Source: Burkholderia pyrrocinia
Lineage (GTDB): Bacteria > Pseudomonadota > Gammaproteobacteria > Burkholderiales > Burkholderiaceae
Length of the DNA stretch: 64,000 bases
Direction of reading: 5' to 3'
Assembly (NCBI RefSeq): GCF_003330765.1
Contig: NZ_CP024902.1
Location: 558,001-622,000, forward strand
The notes beneath the pieces were generated by a model that ran no database searches, had not been told where the DNA came from, and saw only the letters and a program-made list of their open reading frames with translations. The first letter of the stretch is position 1. Every line of letters starts with the position of its first letter. Below are positions 1 to 8,953 of the stretch, in pieces. The position numbers and the translations under genes are program-made.

Positions 1-75
1 GATACAACCTCACAACCCAAAATTACTGCTTCTTCCCAGATTGGTCGCGCTGCGAAGCAACGCGACACCCCTCTT

Positions 76-191
76 TGCCTGATGACCATAGCGAGTCGGC
101 CCCACCCCTTCCCATCCCGAACAGGACCGTGAAACGACTCTACGCCGATGATAGTGCGGGTTCCCGTGTGAAAGTAGGTAATCGTCAGGCT
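76..191 (+). rRNA. rrf: 5S ribosomal RNA
   Basis: About 116 nt. The ends (TGCCTGA and TCAGGCT) pair as in a bacterial 5S, and the typical internal stretches CCCATCCCGAACAGGACCGT and GTGTGAAAGTAGGTAATCG are present. It is the distal gene of an rRNA operon: positions 1-75 look like 23S-5S spacer, and a terminator follows. The ends are set by complementarity and could be off by one or two bases. Confidence 0.95.
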
Positions 192-202
192 CCCTAAGCC
201 AG

Positions 203-230
203 AAACCCCCGCCCGACAAGGCGGGGGTTT
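203..230 (+). terminator. rRNA operon terminator
   Basis: GC-rich stem AACCCCCGCC / GGCGGGGGTT with a 6-nt loop, followed by T residues, about a dozen bases after the 5S. It is the expected intrinsic terminator of the rrn operon. Confidence 0.9.
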
Positions 231-636
231 TTGCATTTCAGCGGTCGAAATGATAGCCGGGCGGGGGATCGGCTGCCTGACTGGAACTGCCCATGTCACC
301 CCTCCCAAGCGCAATCAATTACGGCCCCGAATTCTCTCAACGGCCGATATCTATTGCGATTCATGGGCTTATTGATCGCATCTTCGATCAAAGCTGCAAT
401 TCCCTCCTCCCCGTGCATCGGCAGGCACTGTCACGCGTGATCAGCTTTCCATCGTCGACGACGAATGCAGAGTAGGCAGTGCAAGTCTCTCCCTGCGAAA
501 GACGCACATCGCAACCGAAACTCCCCGCTTCCTCCAATCGATCTTCGGTCCAATAACCCGGGATCCGTACGAAATGAACGCTTTATTCGGTGTGTCCACG
601 TAAAATTTGCGAATCCCCATCCCTGCATTCAAAACG
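231..636. other. Intergenic, no gene recognised
   Basis: Roughly 400 bp between the rrn terminator and the oxidoreductase. Short open frames exist on both strands, but none has a convincing ribosome-binding site, codon bias or recognisable protein. A TAAAAT hexamer at 601-606 could be a -10 box for the following gene, but no good -35 lies 16-18 bp upstream. I see no tRNA or strong hairpin here. Confidence 0.6.
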
Positions 637-2712
637 ATGAACGCCGCCACACAGATAGCCCGGGCCGTTTGCCCGCATGATTGCCCGGACACGTGCGCAA
701 TGCGTGTGACCGTCGAGAACGGCAAGGCGATCAAGGTCACGGGCGATCCCGACCATCCGCCGACGCAAGGCGTGTTGTGCACGAAAGTCAGCCGGTATGC
801 CGATCGGGTTCATCATCCCGATCGCCTCACCGTCCCGCTCAAACGTGTCGGTGCGAAGGGAGAAGGGCGTTTCGTGCCGATTGGCTGGAGCGAAGCGTTC
901 GACGAAATCGGCCGTCGCCTCGGGGAAATCGCGGCGCGTGCACCGGAAGCGATCGTGCCGTACAGCTACGCGGGGACAATGGGGCTCGTGCAGGGCGAGG
1001 GCATCGCCCAACGGTTCTTTCACAAGCTCGGCACATCGCGGCTCGAGCGGGCGATCTGCTCGGCGGCCGGAGCAGCAGGGCTGCGTTACACCTATGGCGG
1101 GAGCCTCGGTATGCACCTCGAGCATTTCGAGGAAAGCGAGCTGATTCTGATCTGGGGCGCGAACCCGATCGCGTCGAGCCTGCACTTCTGGACACGCGCG
1201 CAGGAAGCGAAGCGCCGTGGCGCACGCCTTGTCGCAATCGACCCGTACCGCTCGCTGACAGCGGAGAAATGCCATCAGCACATCGCATTGAAACCGGGTA
1301 CCGATGGCGCGTTTGCGCTCGGCATGATGCACGTGCTGATTACCGAAGACCTGCTCGATCACGACTACATCGCCAGCCATACGTTCGGCTTCGACGCGCT
1401 CAAGGCGCGTGCGCTGTCCTATCCGCCGGAGCGCGTTGCGCAGATCTGCGGCATCGATGCGTCGGAGCTGGTCGACCTTGCGCGTCGTTACGGCGCCACC
1501 CGCAAGGCGTCGATCCGTCTCAACTACGGCATGCAGCGCGTCCGCGGCGGCGGCAATGCCGTGCGCGCGATCGCGAGCCTGCCGGCGCTGACGGGGGCAT
1601 GGCGGGATCGGGCTGGCGGGCTGTTGCTCTCGTCGTCGGAATCCGCACCGGTCAACCAGGCGGCGCTGCTGCGCCCGGATTTGATGCCGGGTTGGCCGCA
1701 CAAGCTGCCGCGCATCATCAACATGAACGCGATCGGTGACGCGCTGTTGCACCCGGGCGATGCAACCTTCGGGCCGAAGGTCGAAGCGGTGATCGTGTAC
1801 AACTCGAATCCGGTGGCTGTCGCACCCGATTCTTCGAAGGTCGCCGCGGGGTTCGCGCGCGACGATCTATTTACGGTCGTTCTCGAGCATTTCAAGACAG
1901 ATACCGCTGATTTCGCCGACATTGTGTTGCCGGCGACCACGCAGCTCGAGCATCTGGACGTCCATAAATCGTACGGCCATACCTACGTGATGGCGAACCT
2001 GCCGTCGATTCCTCCAGTGGGAGACGCGCGGCCGAACACGGAGATCTTTCGCGGCATCGCGCGCAGCATGGGGCTCGATGAGCCCGCGCTCTATCACAGC
2101 GACGAAGAGGTCGCGCGCGCGGCGCTCCGCTGGGACGATCCGGCGCTCGACAGCGACTGGGACACGCTGAAACGGGTGGGCTGGCTGAAGCTCAAGCTGC
2201 CGGAGGCGCCGTTCGCGAACGGCGGTTTCCACACGCCGTCCGGCAAATGCGAGTTCTACAGCCCACGACTCGAGCAGATGGGCATGGACCCCGTTCCCGA
2301 CTACCTGCCGCCGTTCGAATCGGCCGAGGCCGCACCCGAGCTCGCCGCGCGCTATCCGCTCGCGATGATTTCGCCGCCGGCCCGCCACTTCCTGAACAGC
2401 ACATTCGTGAACGTCGACAGCCTGCGCACCACGGAAGGCGAGCCGCATCTCGACATGCACCCGTCCGACGCCGATGCGCGCGGCATCGCGGGGGGTGACG
2501 TCGTACGCATCTTCAACGACCGCGGATCGACGCAGGCGCTCGCGAGAATTACCGATCGCGCACGTGCAGGGCTCGTTGTCGGGCTGTCGATCTGGTGGAA
2601 GAAGCTGTCGCCGGACGGCAGAAACGCGAACGAGGTGACGAGCCAGGCGCTGACCGATCTCGGCAATTCGGCGACGTTTTACGATTGTCTTGTGGAAGTT
2701 GAGCGAATTTGA
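637..2712 (+). CDS. Molybdopterin oxidoreductase, DMSO-reductase family (formate-dehydrogenase-like)
   Basis: A 691-residue single-chain molybdopterin enzyme. The N-terminus carries an iron-sulphur ligand set (Cys12, Cys16, Cys20, Cys48) in the spacing used for the [4Fe-4S] cluster of formate dehydrogenases and nitrate reductases. Cys141, in ICSAAG, falls where FdhF-type enzymes place the Sec/Cys molybdenum ligand. The molybdopterin and C-terminal dinucleotide-binding domains follow (ARHFLNSTF, HPSDADARG). There is no Tat or Sec signal, so it should be cytoplasmic. No electron-transfer subunit, cofactor gene or chaperone is adjacent, so the substrate cannot be read from context. Start: ATG at 637 is preferred over an in-frame TTG at 607; neither has a strong ribosome-binding site. 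Confidence 0.85.
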   Translation: MNAATQIARAVCPHDCPDTCAMRVTVENGKAIKVTGDPDHPPTQGVLCTKVSRYADRVHHPDRLTVPLKRVGAKGEGRFVPIGWSEAFDEIGRRLGEIAARAPEAIVPYSYAGTMGLVQGEGIAQRFFHKLGTSRLERAICSAAGAAGLRYTYGGSLGMHLEHFEESELILIWGANPIASSLHFWTRAQEAKRRGARLVAIDPYRSLTAEKCHQHIALKPGTDGAFALGMMHVLITEDLLDHDYIASHTFGFDALKARALSYPPERVAQICGIDASELVDLARRYGATRKASIRLNYGMQRVRGGGNAVRAIASLPALTGAWRDRAGGLLLSSSESAPVNQAALLRPDLMPGWPHKLPRIINMNAIGDALLHPGDATFGPKVEAVIVYNSNPVAVAPDSSKVAAGFARDDLFTVVLEHFKTDTADFADIVLPATTQLEHLDVHKSYGHTYVMANLPSIPPVGDARPNTEIFRGIARSMGLDEPALYHSDEEVARAALRWDDPALDSDWDTLKRVGWLKLKLPEAPFANGGFHTPSGKCEFYSPRLEQMGMDPVPDYLPPFESAEAAPELAARYPLAMISPPARHFLNSTFVNVDSLRTTEGEPHLDMHPSDADARGIAGGDVVRIFNDRGSTQALARITDRARAGLVVGLSIWWKKLSPDGRNANEVTSQALTDLGNSATFYDCLVEVERI

Positions 2713-2848
2713 TCGAATATCCCCGTATGATCAGACGAATTTCCGCGGAAGTTCGAAGTGGACATCTAACCCTGTTGTCTCGGGACGGGCGAGCCGTTAC
2801 GATGCGTTTTAGCACGATCATTCGAAAATATGTGAGGAGACGCGCAGT

Positions 2849-4522
2849 ATGGACAAAATTTGGCTGAAATCGTACCCACCCGGCGTTCCAGCCGAAATTG
2901 ACGCGTCTCCTTATCCCTCTGTCCCGGATCTGCTCGACGAAAGCTTCAGGCAGTATCGCGACCGCACGGCGTTCGTCTGCATGGGCAAGGGCATCACGTA
3001 TGGTGAACTCGACAAGCTGTCGCGCCAGTTCGGCGCGTGGCTGCAGTCCCGCGGCCTGGCGCGCGGTGCGCGCGTCGCGATCATGATGCCGAACGTGCTG
3101 CAGTATCCCGTAGCGATCGTCGCAGTACTGCGCGCCGGCTACACCGTCGTTAACGTCAACCCGCTCTATACGCCGCGCGAGCTTGAGCATCAGCTGAAAG
3201 ACAGCGGCGCGGAGGCGATCGTCATCCTCGAGAATTTCGCGTCGACGCTGCAGGCTGTCATCGCCAAGACGGCCGTCAAGCATGTCGTCGTCGCATCGAT
3301 GGGCGACCTGCTGGGCGTCAAGGGGTGGCTCGTCAATTACGTCGTGCGCAACGTGAAGAAGATGGTGCCTGCGTGGCAACTGCCGTCGTTCACGCGCTTC
3401 AAGGCCGCGCTGTCGGAAGGTGCGCGGGAGGCGTTCAAGCCGCTGAAGATCGGCCCCGACGACGTCGCGTTCCTGCAATACACGGGCGGTACGACCGGCG
3501 TGGCGAAGGGCGCGACGCTACTGCACCGGAACATCGTGTCGAACGTGCTGCAGGCCGGCGCCTGGCACCATCCGGCTCATGAGAAGTACCCGGAGGTGAA
3601 ACAGTTCGTGACGGTTGTCGCGCTGCCGCTGTATCACGTGTTCGCGCTGACGGTCTGTGGTTTCCTGACGATGCGTACGGGCGGCATGGGCATCCTGATT
3701 CCGAACCCGCGCGACATCGCCGGCATGATCAAGGAGTTGAAGGGCTATCAGATCTCGACGATTCCGGCTGTCAACACGCTGTACAACGCGCTGCTCAACC
3801 ATCCCGAATTCAATCAGCTCGACCTGTCGAAGCTCGTGATCGCCAACGGCGGCGGCATGGCGATCCAGGAAGGCGTCGCGAAGCGCTGGTATGAGAAGAC
3901 CCGTACCGCGATCATCGAAGGATACGGGCTGTCCGAAACGTCGCCGGTGGCAACCTGCAACCCCGTCACGGCGACCGAATACAGCGGGACGATCGGCCTG
4001 CCGCTGCCGTCGACCGAAGTGGCGATTCGCGACGACGCCGGCAACGACGTTGCGCTCGGCGAGCCTGGCGAGATCTGCATCCGCGGGCCGCAGGTGATGG
4101 CCGGCTACTGGAACCGGCCGGACGAGACCGCGAAGGTCATGTTCCCGGACGGCTTCTTCAAGACGGGCGACGTCGGCGTGATGGATGCACGCGGTTACGT
4201 GAAGATCGTCGACCGGAAGAAGGACATGATTCTCGTCTCCGGCTTCAACGTGTATCCGAACGAAGTCGAGGACGTGGTGGCGTCGCATCCGGGCGTGTTC
4301 GAGGTGGCGGCGGTCGGCGTGCCGGACGAGCATTCCGGCGAAGCCGTGAAGCTGTTTGTCGTGAAGAAGGACCCGGCGCTCACCGACAAGGACATCCTTG
4401 CGTACTGCAAGGAGCGGCTCACCGGGTACAAGCGGCCGAAACTGGTCGAGTTCCGCACTGAACTGCCGAAAACGAACGTCGGCAAGATCCTGCGGCGCGA
4501 GTTGCGCGACGGACGCGCGTAA
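2849..4522 (+). CDS. fadD: Long-chain fatty acid-CoA ligase
   Basis: 557 residues, an adenylate-forming enzyme that activates fatty acids to acyl-CoA through an acyl-AMP. The P-loop-like motif YTGGTTGVAKGA (about residues 211-222) and GYGLSETSP (about 357-365) are AMP-binding signatures. FKTGDVGVMDARGYVKIVDR marks the hinge, and the C-terminal GKILRREL carries the conserved catalytic lysine. Length matches E. coli FadD (561). GAGGAG precedes the ATG at normal spacing. It ends at a strong terminator and appears monocistronic. Exact chain-length preference cannot be read from the sequence. Confidence 0.9.
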   Translation: MDKIWLKSYPPGVPAEIDASPYPSVPDLLDESFRQYRDRTAFVCMGKGITYGELDKLSRQFGAWLQSRGLARGARVAIMMPNVLQYPVAIVAVLRAGYTVVNVNPLYTPRELEHQLKDSGAEAIVILENFASTLQAVIAKTAVKHVVVASMGDLLGVKGWLVNYVVRNVKKMVPAWQLPSFTRFKAALSEGAREAFKPLKIGPDDVAFLQYTGGTTGVAKGATLLHRNIVSNVLQAGAWHHPAHEKYPEVKQFVTVVALPLYHVFALTVCGFLTMRTGGMGILIPNPRDIAGMIKELKGYQISTIPAVNTLYNALLNHPEFNQLDLSKLVIANGGGMAIQEGVAKRWYEKTRTAIIEGYGLSETSPVATCNPVTATEYSGTIGLPLPSTEVAIRDDAGNDVALGEPGEICIRGPQVMAGYWNRPDETAKVMFPDGFFKTGDVGVMDARGYVKIVDRKKDMILVSGFNVYPNEVEDVVASHPGVFEVAAVGVPDEHSGEAVKLFVVKKDPALTDKDILAYCKERLTGYKRPKLVEFRTELPKTNVGKILRRELRDGRA

Positions 4523-4544
4523 CGGTGTGGTTGAGCGGAACGGA

Positions 4545-4568
4545 AGCCCGGCTTATGCCGGGCTTTTT
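4545..4568 (+). terminator. fadD terminator
   Basis: Stem AGCCCGGC / GCCGGGCT with TTAT loop, followed by T5, 23 bp after the fadD stop. Confidence 0.9.
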
Positions 4569-4715
4569 GTTTGCGGCGCGGATCGGGAGCGTCTGTTTTC
4601 CGGGCAGGCCGGTGGCGGGCCGTGCGTCTCGACGCAGCGGACGGACGCGGGGCCCGGGCGGCGACTGCTTCGTGACCGGCCGATTCTCCGCGCTCCGGCT
4701 TTGCCGTCGCACCGG

Positions 4716-4743
4716 AAAAGAAAAAGGCGCCCGAAGGCGCCTT
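4716..4743 (-). terminator. Porin gene terminator
   Basis: Stem AAGGCGCC / GGCGCCTT with CGAA loop. On the minus strand it is followed by a T-rich run (the A tract at 4716-4725), 30 bp after the porin stop codon. Confidence 0.9.
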
Positions 4744-4773
4744 CAATATGCTGCGGCTTGCCAGGCAAGCTGA

Positions 4774-5931
4774 TTAGAACTTGTGACGGATGCCGACGCG
4801 TGCTGCGACCTGGTTGCTGGTGCTCGACCCTGCGAGACCGTTGATCGCTGCCTTTGCCTGAACGACGTTGCCGTTCGCGTCGAGCGCGTTGCCCGATGCG
4901 TGCTGGTACACGCCGATCACATAGACGTCGGTGCGCTTCGACAGGAAGTAGTCGACGCCCAGCGAGCCCTGGTGGTACTTGGCTGCGGAGTTGCCGTCGA
5001 TCTTGCTGCCTTGCGTGTAGTCGTATGCTGCGCCGAGAATCAGCGCCGGGGTCAGCTGATACTTGAAGTTGATTTCGCCGTTGTTGAACGTCGCGGTCTG
5101 GTTCACGAACGGACCGACCGAGAAGCCCTTGAACTTCGTGTTCGAGTACGTTGCGCCGATCGTCGCTGCACCGAACGTGTATGCACCGCCCGCACCGATG
5201 ACCTGGTACGTGTTCGCGTTGTTCGCGTACGCGCCGTAGACCGGCGACGTGACAGCCGTCGTTGCAGCCGTCGAACCGTTGTTGAACATGCCGCCGAAGT
5301 TGCCCGGCGTACGTGCGTTCAGGTAGCCGACGCCGAGCACCAGCGGGCCGTTGTTATAGCCTGCGCCGAGCGACCAGATCTGGTTCTTCGAGAACTGGCC
5401 TGCCTGACCGCCGAAGCTGTACAAGCCGCCGAACGAGAAGCCGCCGAAGGACTGGCTCGTGAACTTGACCGCGTTGTTCACGCGATAGGCGTTGTTGAAG
5501 TTGTCGAGGTCGCCCGGGTGAGCGGCGATGTAGCCGCCCCACTGGTCACCAGCCTCGAGCGGGCCGACGAAGTCGACGACGGAGTCGTACTGACGACCCA
5601 GCGTGACCGTGCCGAACTGGCTTGACAGGCCGACGTAAGCCTGACGGCCGAACATCAGGCCACCCTGGCCGAGCTTGCCGTTGTTCACGTCAAAACCGTT
5701 TTCGAGGGTGAAGATCGCCTTCAGGCCGCCACCGAGGTCTTCGGTGCCGCGCAGACCGAAGCGGCTGCCTTGCATCACGCCGCTGGCCATGCTGTACAGG
5801 TGCTTGCCGCCCGCGTTGTTGTTGAAGAGCAGGCCTTCATCGATGATGCCGTAGAGCGTCACGCTGCTTTGCGCATGGGCTGCGCCAGCAAACGCGCCCA
5901 GCGCGACGAGCGCGAGAAGCGACTTTTTCAT
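4774..5931 (-). CDS. Gram-negative trimeric porin (Burkholderia OpcP/OmpC type)
   Basis: 385 residues, an outer-membrane beta-barrel pore for small hydrophilic solutes. The N-terminus MKKSLLALVALGAFAGAAHA is a classic signal peptide with an AHA cleavage site, and the mature protein starts QSSVTLYGIIDEG as in Burkholderia porins. RFGLRGTEDLGGG and RQAYVGL are family motifs, and the last residue is phenylalanine (RHKF), the outer-membrane insertion signal. Start: ATG at 5931 has GGAG about ten bases upstream; an in-frame start seven codons earlier would spoil the signal peptide. It sits alone, convergent with fadD. Codon use suggests strong expression. Confidence 0.95.
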   Translation of the reverse strand: MKKSLLALVALGAFAGAAHAQSSVTLYGIIDEGLLFNNNAGGKHLYSMASGVMQGSRFGLRGTEDLGGGLKAIFTLENGFDVNNGKLGQGGLMFGRQAYVGLSSQFGTVTLGRQYDSVVDFVGPLEAGDQWGGYIAAHPGDLDNFNNAYRVNNAVKFTSQSFGGFSFGGLYSFGGQAGQFSKNQIWSLGAGYNNGPLVLGVGYLNARTPGNFGGMFNNGSTAATTAVTSPVYGAYANNANTYQVIGAGGAYTFGAATIGATYSNTKFKGFSVGPFVNQTATFNNGEINFKYQLTPALILGAAYDYTQGSKIDGNSAAKYHQGSLGVDYFLSKRTDVYVIGVYQHASGNALDANGNVVQAKAAINGLAGSSTSNQVAARVGIRHKF

Positions 5932-5976
5932 TAACGGATCTCCAAAAATCACTGAATTTTTCTGGCGGGGCGGATA

Positions 5977-6004
5977 GTTATGTTCTGTTGACGGGCCCCC
6001 TCAA
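5977..6004 (-). promoter_or_regulatory. Possible porin promoter
   Basis: On the minus strand TTGAGG (6004-5999) and CATAAC (5982-5977) are separated by 16 bp, about 45 bp before the porin start. Each matches the sigma-70 consensus at only four of six positions, so this is a weak prediction. Confidence 0.35.
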
Positions 6005-6207
6005 CTTCGCAAGAAGTCGGACGTAATGTAGCAAAACCGTTTTTTGCCACAAAGCGAAATGCCGCAGCTCAAGGCCGCCATGTTTCCTTTATGCAACAAT
6101 GGTTAAAATCACGGGTTAACCGCAATTTCCGCTGAATAATCAAGTCGGTTACGCAGCGGACTCGTGCCCTTGCCGTTCGCGGCAGCACATGCAGCCAGGA
6201 GAACAGG

Positions 6208-6834
6208 ATGGTGTTGGATGAACTGATCAGCGAATTCGATCGCGGCCTGCGATCGCTGACCGGCATTAGCCGGATGAGCCGCCCGGTGCCTGCGCCGGCC
6301 GAAGCGCCGGCCGTCGAACTGACGCCCGCGGAGCGTACGCATGCCGCCGGGCTGATGCGCGTGAACCACGTCGGCGAAGTCTGCGCGCAGGCGCTCTACC
6401 AGGCGCAGAAACTCACCGCGCGCACGTCGTCGGCGAAGGCGATGTTCGAGGAGGCCGCGCGCGAGGAGGAGGATCACCTCGCGTGGACCGCACACCGCCT
6501 GAAGGAACTCGATTCGCGCCCGAGCCTGCTCAACCCGCTGTGGTATGCCGGCGCGCTCGCGATCGGCGTGGCGGCCGGCACGCTCGGCGACAAGGTCAGC
6601 CTCGGCTTCATGGCCGAGACGGAGCGGCAGGTCGAGAATCATCTCGAAGGCCATATGTCCGAGCTGCCGGCGACCGACACCGCGTCGCGTGCGATCGTCG
6701 ACCAGATGCGTATCGACGAGGTGAAGCACGGCAAGGCCGCGACCGACGCCGGCGGGATCGAGCTGCCGCTGCCCGCGCGGATGCTGATGCGCGCCGCGTC
6801 GAAAGTCATGACGAGCACTGCGTACTATCTCTGA
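6208..6834 (+). CDS. coq7: Demethoxyubiquinone hydroxylase
   Basis: 208 residues. This diiron hydroxylase acts in the late steps of ubiquinone synthesis, a peripheral inner-membrane reaction. It contains the repeated E/ExxH metal motifs of the family: [14 protein letters not shown] near residue 52, [10 protein letters not shown] near residue 90, [13 protein letters not shown], and the final DEVKHG near residue 171. CCAGGAGAA precedes the ATG. It lies alone between the porin and the dcw cluster. Confidence 0.93.
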   Translation: MVLDELISEFDRGLRSLTGISRMSRPVPAPAEAPAVELTPAERTHAAGLMRVNHVGEVCAQALYQAQKLTARTSSAKAMFEEAAREEEDHLAWTAHRLKELDSRPSLLNPLWYAGALAIGVAAGTLGDKVSLGFMAETERQVENHLEGHMSELPATDTASRAIVDQMRIDEVKHGKAATDAGGIELPLPARMLMRAASKVMTSTAYYL

Positions 6835-6842
6835 GATTCGCG

Positions 6843-6869
6843 CCGGGGTGGCGCGTGACGTCGCCCCGG
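6843..6869 (+). other. Hairpin after coq7
   Basis: An 11-bp stem (with two G-U pairs) at 6843-6853 / 6859-6869, starting nine bases after the coq7 stop. No T tract follows, so it is a weak or factor-dependent terminator at best. Confidence 0.45.
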
Positions 6870-7085
6870 TTCGCCGCCCCTGATATCGCCCGTTTATTCC
6901 TCGTTTTCCCGCCCCCGAAAGCCCCGTCCGTACGCCAGTCTGGCCCGTCTTTCTCACGTATCACCTTCACAAGTTGCACTAGCTCATTCATTTATAACGG
7001 TTTTTGGAATGAGGGTCTGTATGAGCATGTGCGCGTAAGTCCTTGTTCTAACTAACAAAATTCGTCAAAAAAGCGGGCCGCTCCC
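6870..7085. other. Intergenic upstream of the dcw promoter
   Basis: No gene seen. AT-richer than its surroundings, with a TATAAC hexamer near 6991 that lacks a well-spaced -35. It may contain additional dcw promoters that I cannot resolve. Confidence 0.4.
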
Positions 7086-7114
7086 TTGACCGTGCCACAC
7101 CCTTCCTCTAAAGT
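7086..7114 (+). promoter_or_regulatory. mraZ (dcw cluster) promoter
   Basis: TTGACC (7086-7091), a 17-bp spacer, and TAAAGT (7109-7114): five of six and four of six matches to sigma-70. The predicted start near 7121 gives a leader of about 100 nt before mraZ. The -10 overlaps the first MraZ box. Confidence 0.7.
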
Positions 7115-7148
7115 GGGAGACAGTGTGAGAAAGTGTATTTTTGTGTGA
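7113..7148 (+). promoter_or_regulatory. MraZ operator, four boxes at 10-bp spacing
   Basis: GTGGGA (7113), GTGTGA (7123), GTGTAT (7133) and GTGTGA (7143) start exactly 10 bp apart. MraZ in other bacteria binds TGGGN-type direct repeats with this period just upstream of its own gene. The first box overlaps the -10 and the rest lie over the start region, as expected for autorepression. Confidence 0.8.
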
Positions 7149-7221
7149 TTTGGCGGGCTATTCCGGCTAAATTCTCAGCATGGGTCGGGTACTTCAGGTG
7201 CCCTGAACGGGAGAGCGGAAC

Positions 7222-7650
7222 GTGTTCCAAGGGGCGTCGGCGCTGACGCTCGATGCGAAAGGGCGGATGTCGGTGCCTGCTCGCTATCGCGAAGCGCTGC
7301 AAGGACAGGCAGAAGGACGGGTGACTGTGACCAAGCACCCGGACGGCTGCCTGTTGCTGTTTCCGCGCCCCGAATGGGAAGTGTTCCGCGCCAAGATCGC
7401 CGCGCTGCCGATGGACGCGCACTGGTGGCGGCGAATTTTTCTCGGCAATGCGATGGATGTCGATCTCGACAGCGCAGGCCGGATTCTTGTATCGCCCGAG
7501 CTGCGCATGGCGGCCGGGCTGGAAAAGGAAGTCATGTTGTTGGGAATGGGTAGTCACTTCGAGCTGTGGGATTCGCAGACCTACAACGCGAAGGAGCAGG
7601 CAGCGATGGCGCAGGGCATGCCCGACGCGCTGAAGAATTTCACATTCTGA
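7222..7650 (+). CDS. mraZ: Transcriptional regulator MraZ
   Basis: 142 residues, an AbrB-like double-hairpin DNA-binding protein that represses the division and cell-wall cluster it heads. Two SpoVT/AbrB-like repeats are visible: [15 protein letters not shown] near residue 10 and [14 protein letters not shown] near residue 83. It starts with GTG after CGGGAGAGCGG. It is first in a plus-strand run extending to ftsZ; rsmH follows after 23 bp. The boxes just upstream support autorepression. Confidence 0.95.
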   Translation: MFQGASALTLDAKGRMSVPARYREALQGQAEGRVTVTKHPDGCLLLFPRPEWEVFRAKIAALPMDAHWWRRIFLGNAMDVDLDSAGRILVSPELRMAAGLEKEVMLLGMGSHFELWDSQTYNAKEQAAMAQGMPDALKNFTF

Positions 7651-7673
7651 TTGCGGTGACGGAGACGCCCGCG

Positions 7674-8615
7674 ATGGGAAACGAATTGCGGCATCGGACG
7701 GTGCTGTTGGACGAAGCGGTCGAGTCGCTCGTGACGCGGCCGGACGGCGTTTATGTCGACGGCACGTTCGGGCGCGGCGGCCACAGCCGCGCGGTGCTCG
7801 CGCGGCTGGCGTCGGCCGGGCGGCTGATCGCGTTCGACAAGGATCCGAGAGCGATCGAGACGGCGCAGGGCATCGAGGATGCGCGCTTCTCGATCGTGCA
7901 TGACAGCTTTGCATCGATGCGCGACGCGCTTGCGGCGCGCGGCGTCGAGAAGGTGTCGGGTGTGTTGCTGGACCTGGGCGTGTCCTCGCCGCAGGTGGAC
8001 GATCCGGCGCGCGGCTTCAGCTTCCGCGCCGATGGTCCGCTGGACATGCGAATGGATCCGACGCGCGGCGAGTCGGCGGCCGAATGGCTCGCGCGGGCTT
8101 CGGTGCAGGAACTGACGGAGGTGATACGGGATTATGGGGAAGAACGGTTTGCTTTTCAGATTGCAAAGGCGCTTGTTGCTCGCCGGGCAGAGTCCGACCG
8201 TCTTGGGCCTCTCGACACCACGGGCGAGCTTGCCCAAATCGTGGGTCACGTCGTCAAAACCCGTGAGAAGGGCAAGGATCCGGCAACCCGCACCTTTCAG
8301 GCTATACGGATTCACGTCAATCAAGAGCTTGCGGACCTGCAAGTCGTACTAGACGCGGCACTGTCGTTGCTGGAGCAAGGGGGGCGGCTGGTGGTCATCA
8401 GCTTTCATTCACTCGAGGACCGGATCGTCAAGCGATTCATGCAGGCGCACGCGAGTGCGCCTGCGGTCGATCGTCGTCTGCCGATCCGCGCCGTCGACCT
8501 CCCGAGCCCGCCGCTCAAGATCATCAGCCGCCAATTTCCGAGTGAAGCGGAAGTCGCCGCGAATCCGCGCGCCCGCTCCGCCGTGATGCGCATTGCGGAG
8601 CGCGTCACGCCATGA
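7674..8615 (+). CDS. rsmH: 16S rRNA m4C1402 methyltransferase
   Basis: 313 residues, the same as E. coli RsmH. It uses S-adenosylmethionine to methylate N4 of C1402 in the 16S decoding centre. Visible motifs are [10 protein letters not shown], the SAM-binding [39 protein letters not shown] and [17 protein letters not shown] at 7674 is chosen because GGAG lies nine bases upstream. The stop overlaps the ftsL start (ATGA). Odd: codons from 8121 to about 8363 use many A/T-ending triplets (ATA, TAT, TTT, CTA, GTA), unlike the rest of the gene and its neighbours, although the protein there is normal. Confidence 0.96.
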   Translation: MGNELRHRTVLLDEAVESLVTRPDGVYVDGTFGRGGHSRAVLARLASAGRLIAFDKDPRAIETAQGIEDARFSIVHDSFASMRDALAARGVEKVSGVLLDLGVSSPQVDDPARGFSFRADGPLDMRMDPTRGESAAEWLARASVQELTEVIRDYGEERFAFQIAKALVARRAESDRLGPLDTTGELAQIVGHVVKTREKGKDPATRTFQAIRIHVNQELADLQVVLDAALSLLEQGGRLVVISFHSLEDRIVKRFMQAHASAPAVDRRLPIRAVDLPSPPLKIISRQFPSEAEVAANPRARSAVMRIAERVTP

Positions 8616-8953
8616 GCCGCTTCAATATCTTCCTGCTGATCATCGTGATGGGCTGCGCGCTGTCGGTCGTCAACTCGACGAACCAGCAGCGCCAGATCTT
8701 CATCCAGTTGCAGCGCGCGCAGTCGCAGGAGCGTCAGCTCCAGCAGGACTACGCGCAGCTTCAATATCAGCAGAGCGCGCTGTCGAAGACGTCGCGCATC
8801 GAGCAACTCGCGAACGATTCGCTGAAGATGCAGCCGATCTCGACCGGTCGCACGCAATACCTGACGCTGCCGCCGGGCGCCGCGAAGGCGATCGATGCGC
8901 CGATCCCTGCTTCGGCCGACACGGCCGGCAAGGGCAAGGGGGGCGCGCGATGA
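8612..8953 (+). CDS. ftsL: Cell division protein FtsL
   Basis: 113 residues, a small bitopic divisome protein that works with FtsB and FtsQ to activate FtsWI. One membrane helix is at about residues 4-20, followed by a glutamine-rich heptad region (about 25-65) expected to form a coiled coil, then a periplasmic tail. Identification rests on topology and position between rsmH and ftsI, since the family is poorly conserved. Overlaps rsmH and ftsI by ATGA at both ends. Confidence 0.9.
   Translation: MSRFNIFLLIIVMGCALSVVNSTNQQRQIFIQLQRAQSQERQLQQDYAQLQYQQSALSKTSRIEQLANDSLKMQPISTGRTQYLTLPPGAAKAIDAPIPASADTAGKGKGGAR

Noticed and set aside
231..636. Small genes between the rRNA operon and the oxidoreductase
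   Set aside because: Several frames of 60-110 codons overlap each other on both strands without codon bias or start signals.
1051..1068. A selenocysteine codon in the molybdoenzyme
   Set aside because: The codon is TGC (cysteine), not TGA, and no SECIS-like hairpin is needed.
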